This document shows, in pieces, positions 27,037 to 33,017 of a stretch of DNA of 33,017 nt. Below the pieces are notes generated by a model, which saw nothing but the letters and a program-made list of their open reading frames with translations, searched no databases and had not been told where the DNA came from. A program made the position numbers and the translations under genes. The stretch comes from Clostridiales bacterium (lineage in GTDB: Bacteria; Bacillota; Clostridia; Christensenellales; Pumilibacteraceae): positions 1 to 33,017 of the forward strand of contig JAFLVF010000004.1 of assembly GCA_022508425.1 (NCBI GenBank). Reading direction: 5' to 3'. Position 1 is the stretch's first letter. Each line of letters starts with the position of its first letter.

Positions 27037-28443
27037 ATGGTCAAATTCGGAACGGGCGGATTTAGAGGCGTCATAGGCGACGACTTCAACCGCGACAACG
27101 TCAAGCTGGTCGCGCAGGGCTTGTGCGACATCATCAAGGCGCACGAGTATTTGCCGCGCGTCGTGGTGGGCTATGACTATCGTTTCGGCTCGGATTATTT
27201 CGCGGGCTGGATAGCGGAAACGCTCGCCGCCAACGACATTACATGCCTGTTGTACAACGAACCCATGCCGTCGCCCGCCGTCATGACGGCGGTGCGCGAC
27301 GAGAAGCTCGACTTCGGCTTTATGATAACGGCAAGCCACAATCCGTACTACTTTAACGGGGTCAAGCTGTTTATCAAGGGCGGAATGGATGCAGACGTTG
27401 CCACAACCAATGCGCTCGAGCGCGCAATCAACAGCGCGGACACCCCACTCCACATCACCCTCGACGAGGGCAAGGCTAAGGGGCTGATTGTCGACTACAA
27501 CAACAAGAAGCAGTACCTCGAAAATATCAAAAGCTTTCTTTCGCCCAAGCTTTTCGGCAGTAAGATAAAGATACTTTACGACAACCTCAACGGAGTGGGC
27601 GCGCGCTGTATCGAGCCGATGTTTCAAATGGCGGGGATAGAGAACTTCAAGATAATGAACGTTCAGCACGACGCGTTTTTCAATTTCTCGCCGCCCAATC
27701 CGACGGAGGCCGCGATGGAGCCGCTCAAAAGCCACGTCGTTCAATACGGCTTCGACTTCGCCATGGCTACCGACAGCGACAGCGACCGTTTGGGCATAAT
27801 CGACGAGAAGGGCAACTACGTTTCCAGCAATTTCATACTCGCGTGCTTGTATTACTATCTTCTCAAATACCGCGGCATGAAAGGCGACATTGTCAAAAAC
27901 TGCGCGACGACGACGCTCGTCGATATGATTGCGGCGCGCGCGGGGTACAAGTGCCACGAAGTGGACGTAGGATTTAAGAACATCTCGTCAAAGATACGCG
28001 AGGTGGACGCGCTTATCGGCGGCGAGAGCAGCGGCGGATTGACGGTGCGCGGCTACATATTCGGGAAAGACAGCGTGTTCAGCTCGCTTCTGTTCACCGA
28101 GATGGTCGCGCTGATGGGCAAGCCCGTGTCCGAGATAGTGAAAGAGGTGTGCGATTACGCGGGATACAACGGTGTTTGTATAGAGGACGAAATGCGCTTT
28201 GCCGACGGCGTGATACGCATTCCCGACGGTATGCCCGAGTTTTCGCTCGACATAGTACGAATCGAAGAGTACAACAACAATATCAAATATCACTTCGGCA
28301 ACGGGCAGTGGGCGCTCATACGCAAGTCGGGCACCGAGCCCGTGGTCAGATTGTTCGTCGAGTGCAACAGCGCCACCGCCGCGCGGGTCAACAGCAGAAA
28401 GTTGAGAGAATTTCTCACAAGCGGAAAGGGGAAGAACAAATGA
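27037..28443 (+). CDS. Phosphohexomutase (phosphoglucomutase/phosphomannomutase family)
   Basis: 468 aa. 'VKFGTGGFRGVIG', active-site 'ITASHNPYYFNGVK', metal site 'ATDSDSDRLG', 'GGESSGG', 'RKSGTEPVVRLFVE'. Confidence 0.93.
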   Translation: MVKFGTGGFRGVIGDDFNRDNVKLVAQGLCDIIKAHEYLPRVVVGYDYRFGSDYFAGWIAETLAANDITCLLYNEPMPSPAVMTAVRDEKLDFGFMITASHNPYYFNGVKLFIKGGMDADVATTNALERAINSADTPLHITLDEGKAKGLIVDYNNKKQYLENIKSFLSPKLFGSKIKILYDNLNGVGARCIEPMFQMAGIENFKIMNVQHDAFFNFSPPNPTEAAMEPLKSHVVQYGFDFAMATDSDSDRLGIIDEKGNYVSSNFILACLYYYLLKYRGMKGDIVKNCATTTLVDMIAARAGYKCHEVDVGFKNISSKIREVDALIGGESSGGLTVRGYIFGKDSVFSSLLFTEMVALMGKPVSEIVKEVCDYAGYNGVCIEDEMRFADGVIRIPDGMPEFSLDIVRIEEYNNNIKYHFGNGQWALIRKSGTEPVVRLFVECNSATAARVNSRKLREFLTSGKGKNK

Positions 28444-29162
28444 AAATCGTAATTGTCAAAAATTATAACGAGCTTTCCGCCGCCGCGGCGCTTATGATCG
28501 CGGACGTTTTGCGCTGTGTGAACAATCCCGTACTGTCGCTTGCGACGGGCAGTACTCCAATCGGCGCATACGCCGAGCTCGTCAATGCGTATAGGGACAA
28601 CAAGATATCGTTCAAAAACGTTTTGACATTCAATCTCGACGAGTACGTAGGGCTTCCCGCGACAGACGGCAACAGTTACCGCGCGTACATGAACAAACAT
28701 CTGTTCGACAACGTAGATATAGACAAGGACAACACTAATCTTCCCGACGGCACGGCAGACGACCTCGAGCAAGAGTGCAAGAGATATTCGGCACTGCTCG
28801 AAAAACACCCGAGGCATTTACAGCTCTTGGGGCTCGGCCGCAACGGGCATATCGGATTTAACGAGCCGGGGACGCGCTTCGACAGCGTGACGCACGTCGT
28901 AGAGCTTACCCCCGACACCATAAAAGCCAACTCGCGGCTGTTTGCGGACGGCGCCGTTCCCCGCCGCGCCGTGACTATGGGCATAAAAGATATCATGGCG
29001 GCAAAGCGAATCGTCCTGCTCGCCTCGGGGGAGAACAAAGCGCGCGCCGTATACAATACGGTCAAGGGCAGAGTAAGTGATAGCTGTCCTGCGAGCGTAT
29101 TGCAAACACATCCCGACGCAACGCTTATCGCGGATATGGAGGCGGCGCATGAGATTGTTTAG
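28440..29162 (+). CDS. nagB: Glucosamine-6-phosphate deaminase
   Basis: ATG at 28440 overlapping the mutase stop (ATGA). 'LSLATGSTPIGAYAEL', 'FNLDEYVGL', 'LLGLGRNGHIGFNEPGTRFDS'. Confidence 0.93.
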   Translation: MKIVIVKNYNELSAAAALMIADVLRCVNNPVLSLATGSTPIGAYAELVNAYRDNKISFKNVLTFNLDEYVGLPATDGNSYRAYMNKHLFDNVDIDKDNTNLPDGTADDLEQECKRYSALLEKHPRHLQLLGLGRNGHIGFNEPGTRFDSVTHVVELTPDTIKANSRLFADGAVPRRAVTMGIKDIMAAKRIVLLASGENKARAVYNTVKGRVSDSCPASVLQTHPDATLIADMEAAHEIV

Positions 29163-30297
29163 GAAGGCCAAGGTATATATCGAGGGCGTCGGCATCAAAA
29201 TGACAGACCTTCTGTTCGACACTCTCACCAGAAGCTACGAGAGCTCGGCCGACGCGGAGGAGATAAAAATTCCGTCTGACGCGTTAGTCGTGCCCGCGTT
29301 TATCGACCAACACATTCACGGAGTGGTCGGTGCGGACGCCTCGGACGGCGGCGGCGCGGTAAGAGTGATGGCAAAGGCCCTTCCGTCGGAGGGTACGGCG
29401 TACTTCCTGCCGACGACGATGACGGTAGGGCGCGAAGCGCTGTTGTCGGCGGTCGAAGCCGTCGGCAGAGCAATAGGCGACAACGACATGGGCGCGGAGA
29501 TACTCGGCGTTCATCTCGAGGGCCCGTTTATTTCGAACAAACACGTCGGCGCGCAAAACCCCGATCATGTGCGCGTTCCCGATATCGGGCTGTTGCAAGA
29601 GCTGATCGACGCGTCGGGCGGAAATATCAAGATGATGACGGTCGCGCCCGAACTCGACGGAGCGGATAAGCTTATACAATACGCTAAAGAGCATGCAATC
29701 AAGGTGTCGATAGGACATACCGACGCGACGTATTCGGAAGTCGAGCATGCGGGTAGACTCGGCGCGGACTGCATTACGCACACGTTCAACGCCCAGCGCG
29801 CTCTTCACCATCGCGAAGCGGGGACTGTGGGCGCGGCGCTCATGATGTACGGCATGTATGCCGAGCTCATCGCCGACTGCATACACGTAAGCGTGCCCGC
29901 TATGAAGCTTTTGCTGAAGTGTAAGCCCGAGGACAAGTTGATTCTCGTCACCGACTCGATACGCGCAAAGAATTTGTCGGGCGGCGAGAGCGAGCTCGGC
30001 GGGCAAAAGGTGACGGTGAGAGGGGGCGAGGCGCGGTTATCGGACGGAACGCTCGCCGGCAGTGTGCTCAAGATGAACGATGCGGTCAAAAACCTCGTCA
30101 TTAGATGTGGTGCGTCGATAACCCAAGCTGTGGACTGCGCTTCGGCTAACGTAGCAAAACATCTCGGTCTATTCGACGAGATGGGCGGAATCAAAATAGG
30201 CAAGCGCGCGTCGTACACGGTGCTCGACAAGAACTTCGACTGCGTGATGACAATAAGAGACGGCAAAACGATTTACGACAGAAATGCGGAGGCATAG
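29149..30297 (+). CDS. nagA: N-acetylglucosamine-6-phosphate deacetylase
   Basis: Probable ATG at 29149 overlapping the nagB 3' end (ORF track begins at 29077). 'VPAFIDQHIHGV', 'GVHLEGPFIS', 'ITHTFNAQRALHHREAGTVGAALM', 'LVTDSI', 'LAGSVLKMNDAVKNLV'. Confidence 0.92.
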   Translation: MRLFRKAKVYIEGVGIKMTDLLFDTLTRSYESSADAEEIKIPSDALVVPAFIDQHIHGVVGADASDGGGAVRVMAKALPSEGTAYFLPTTMTVGREALLSAVEAVGRAIGDNDMGAEILGVHLEGPFISNKHVGAQNPDHVRVPDIGLLQELIDASGGNIKMMTVAPELDGADKLIQYAKEHAIKVSIGHTDATYSEVEHAGRLGADCITHTFNAQRALHHREAGTVGAALMMYGMYAELIADCIHVSVPAMKLLLKCKPEDKLILVTDSIRAKNLSGGESELGGQKVTVRGGEARLSDGTLAGSVLKMNDAVKNLVIRCGASITQAVDCASANVAKHLGLFDEMGGIKIGKRASYTVLDKNFDCVMTIRDGKTIYDRNAEA

Positions 30298-32382
30298 ATG
30301 GCAAGCGTAACACTCAATCATATATATAAGGTTTATCCAAACGGATTAAAGGCTGTCAACGACTTTTCCATGGACATAGCCGACGGCGAGTTTATCGTGT
30401 TCGTCGGTCCGTCCGGCTGCGGGAAATCGACGACGTTGCGCATGATTGCGGGATTGGAGGAAGTGACGGCGGGCGAGCTTAGGATAGACGGCGAGTTCGT
30501 CAACTACGTCGAACCCAAGGAACGTGACATAGCGATGGTTTTCCAAAACTATGCGCTCTATCCGCATATGACGGTGTACAACAACATGGCGTTTGGATTG
30601 GAGCTTAGGCGTGTGAGCAAGGACGAGATCAAAAAGCGCGTCCATTCCGCCGCGCGAATACTCGGCATTACCGAATATTTGCAGAAAAAGCCCAAAGAGA
30701 TGAGCGGCGGACAGCGCCAGCGCGTCGCGCTCGGCCGCGCGATGGTGCGCAACCCCAAGGTAATGTTGCTCGACGAGCCGCTCAGTAACCTCGACGCAAA
30801 GCTTAGGACGCAGATGCGCTCTGAAATACTGAAGTTGCACGACAGGCTTAAGACGACGTTTATATACGTAACGCACGATCAGGTCGAAGCCATGACGATG
30901 GGAACGCGCATTGTCGTCATGAAAGACGGCTTCGTCCAGCAAATCGACACGCCGCGCAATCTGTACAGCTATCCTTGCAACAAATTCGTCGCCGGATTTA
31001 TCGGCACGCCGCAGATGAACTTTTACAGCGGCAATATCAGGCGGGTGGGCGACAACGTAGAGCTCGCTTTGGACAACACGGACATAGTTTTCACCGCGCC
31101 GTACGAGCTGTTCGCCAAGACGGACAGCGTGTATCTGGACGGGAGCAAAAAGGTGATTTTCGGCATTCGCTCCGAGCACATATCAATCGATCCCGACAAA
31201 TATCCGTTCAAGGCGAAGTGCAAGGTGTCATACTGTGAGGACCTCGGCGTAGACAGTCAGGTTTACGGCAATTTCGACCTGAACTACGTAGACTTGATAG
31301 AGCCCGAGGAATACAGTGTTCCCGACGAAGAGACGATGCCCAAGAAGAAAAAGCGCGGAAAGAAGAACGAGCCCGAAGAGAGCAAACAAGAAGAAACCAA
31401 CGAGAGCGCTACGCGCGTCGTTATCAAAGCGCCTGCGGCGACCAAGATAGACAGAGATACAATAATCGAAGTTTCGCTCGACTTGAGCAATATGCAGATA
31501 TTCGACGCGGAGACCGAACAGTCGGTGGTGCCGCGCATACCCTCGCACTACACAATCGGGTGCAGTGTAAAGGGCGGGGTGATGACTATTCTCGGCTCGG
31601 AATTTAAGCTTCCGCCCGCGGTTTCGCTCGACGACGGCGAGTACACAATGGACGCGGACAGGAGTGCTCTGTCCGTCGGCACGGGGCTGAAAGCGGAGTT
31701 TTTGGACAAAGAGGTCGTAGACGGCGTTACACTCAATAGGTTTAGGGCGGGCGATACCATACTGTACGTCGCAAGCGACGGAAAAGTCGGCAAGCCCAAG
31801 GGCATATCCATAGACTTCAAGCACTGCTCGTTTGTCCGCGACGGCGAGATTGCAATCGGTGCGATGCCCGAGCAAAACTCGCTCGAATGCGTGCTGACAA
31901 AATTCGTCGAGCCAACCCGACAGGAAATCGACGGCGTGACAAAGGAAGTAAAAGTCAAACGTTACAAGCTCAACTTTGCAGTTTATCCCGAAACAATAGT
32001 CGGCAAGGACGGAACGTTGATAGCCGACGAGCGCACAATCGCCGAACAGTTTCGGTCGAAGTCGGTGCCTATCACTTCGCACAGCATTGTGTGCAACGAC
32101 GACGACGCACAGAAGATACTTATCGGCGCGGGGCGCGCTGTGTATAAAGATACGCTCGAAGCGCAGTTCTCGCCGTTTGACGTCGCGCTCGGAGAGGGGC
32201 TTGACGGTACGGTGGAAACGGTGTTAGACTACGGTGAAGAGAAGTTTGCAAAATGTTTAGTGGGCAACACGCCCGTTTATGTCAAGGTGGAAGACGGATT
32301 CGATCAAACGTCGGTCAAGCTTTCGCCCAACGTCAACGCTATAAAAGTCTATGACAAAACCATAGACATACGACTTGTATAA
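30298..32382 (+). CDS. Sugar ABC transporter ATP-binding protein (MsmK/UgpC/MalK-like) with a long C-terminal extension
   Basis: 694 aa. Walker A 'GPSGCGKST', signature '[14 protein letters not shown]', Walker B 'VMLLDEP', '[11 protein letters not shown]'. TOBE-like region followed by about 270 extra residues. Confidence 0.93.
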   Translation: MASVTLNHIYKVYPNGLKAVNDFSMDIADGEFIVFVGPSGCGKSTTLRMIAGLEEVTAGELRIDGEFVNYVEPKERDIAMVFQNYALYPHMTVYNNMAFGLELRRVSKDEIKKRVHSAARILGITEYLQKKPKEMSGGQRQRVALGRAMVRNPKVMLLDEPLSNLDAKLRTQMRSEILKLHDRLKTTFIYVTHDQVEAMTMGTRIVVMKDGFVQQIDTPRNLYSYPCNKFVAGFIGTPQMNFYSGNIRRVGDNVELALDNTDIVFTAPYELFAKTDSVYLDGSKKVIFGIRSEHISIDPDKYPFKAKCKVSYCEDLGVDSQVYGNFDLNYVDLIEPEEYSVPDEETMPKKKKRGKKNEPEESKQEETNESATRVVIKAPAATKIDRDTIIEVSLDLSNMQIFDAETEQSVVPRIPSHYTIGCSVKGGVMTILGSEFKLPPAVSLDDGEYTMDADRSALSVGTGLKAEFLDKEVVDGVTLNRFRAGDTILYVASDGKVGKPKGISIDFKHCSFVRDGEIAIGAMPEQNSLECVLTKFVEPTRQEIDGVTKEVKVKRYKLNFAVYPETIVGKDGTLIADERTIAEQFRSKSVPITSHSIVCNDDDAQKILIGAGRAVYKDTLEAQFSPFDVALGEGLDGTVETVLDYGEEKFAKCLVGNTPVYVKVEDGFDQTSVKLSPNVNAIKVYDKTIDIRLV

Positions 32383-32404
32383 GCCGATATAGGGGGTAAT
32401 CGAA

Positions 32405-33017
32405 ATGAGTAGAACTACCAAACGTATGCGTGTAAGCAAAGTGCTTCTTGCGTTAATGGCATTTATCGTCGCCTTTGTCGCAATTACGCTGTTCAATGCG
32501 TGCACCAAGACGGAAGAGCCGTCCGCTGCCACGTACACAATCGAGGTCTCCGCAACGACGCACGGCACAGTCACGCCGAGCGCGACCTCTGCCGAAGCGG
32601 GCGCAACCGTAACAGTTGCGGTGTCGCCCGATGTCGGGTACAAGTTGTCCGAGCTCAAATATAACGGCACGGACATTACGGCAGAGAAGAGCTTTATCAT
32701 GCCGGCGGAAAACGTCACGATTACCGCCGCATTTTCTCCGCAGTCATATACTGTGACTGTCGGCGAGTGCGAGCACGGCACGGTTGCAGTCGACGTGAAT
32801 TCAGCTAAGTACGGCGATACGGTCACCGTCACCGCCACACCCGACAACGGGTATGAGCTCGTCGCTATCAAGGTAAACGGCCAAGCGATTGAGGGCAACA
32901 CATTCACGATGCCGAGCGAGGCCGTCACGGTTACCGCAGAATTCGAGCTTATCAAATATAATGTTACGGTAATGCCTGCGACCAACGGCACCGTTTCGGT
33001 CGACAACGTAAAGGCGG
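32405..33017 (+). CDS. Surface lipoprotein with divergent InlB B-repeat domains; 3' end outside the window
   Basis: ATG at 32405 with a GGGGGT ribosome-binding site. 'AITLFNACTKTEEP' lipobox. Tandem 'YTVTVGECEHGTVAVDVNSAKYGDTVTVTATPDNGYELVAIKVNG...FTMPSEAVTVTAEF' repeats. Open to the window end. Confidence 0.8.
   Translation, partial: MSRTTKRMRVSKVLLALMAFIVAFVAITLFNACTKTEEPSAATYTIEVSATTHGTVTPSATSAEAGATVTVAVSPDVGYKLSELKYNGTDITAEKSFIMPAENVTITAAFSPQSYTVTVGECEHGTVAVDVNSAKYGDTVTVTATPDNGYELVAIKVNGQAIEGNTFTMPSEAVTVTAEFELIKYNVTVMPATNGTVSVDNVKA

Noticed and set aside
24394-27957. Long antisense ORFs (462, 327 and 357 aa) on the minus strand under the GLUG lipoprotein and mutase
   Set aside because: They lie fully antisense to well-supported genes, have R/H/V/A-rich composition typical of codon-shadow frames in GC-rich DNA, and show no recognisable motifs.
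1-33017. Transposase, integrase or tRNA attachment site explaining the AT-rich island
   Set aside because: None recognised in any frame of the supplied window. The mechanism of acquisition remains unknown.

Overview
The window looks like a Clostridia/Firmicutes-type genome with two compositional parts. (1) Roughly 1-10.8 kb is AT-rich. It holds two translation-coupled Ig-like surface proteins (154-6254) and a compact three-gene cassette (6350-10567): a HamA/DUF1837-like nuclease candidate with a D...QxK core, a HamB-like SF2 helicase, and a DUF4238-family protein. I read this as a Hachiman/AbpAB-type antiphage system extended by a third gene. It is the best candidate for an undescribed system here. 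A boundary of nested inverted repeats and coding-like remnants follows (10.57-11.3 kb). (2) From about 11.3 kb onward the sequence is GC-rich. It holds an ADP-ribosylglycohydrolase, a free-methionine-(R)-sulfoxide-reductase-type GAF protein, and a large divergent carbohydrate locus. The minus arm is an ABC sugar-binding lipoprotein plus a GH94-type phosphorylase. The plus arm is a GH16 lipoprotein, two sugar permeases, an Ig/GLUG surface protein, a ROK regulator, a GLUG lipoprotein, a phosphohexomutase, NagB, NagA, an ABC ATPase with an unusual C-terminal extension, and an InlB-repeat lipoprotein that runs off the window. Family calls come from motifs read by eye; no database search was run. 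No tRNA, rRNA or CRISPR array was recognised.
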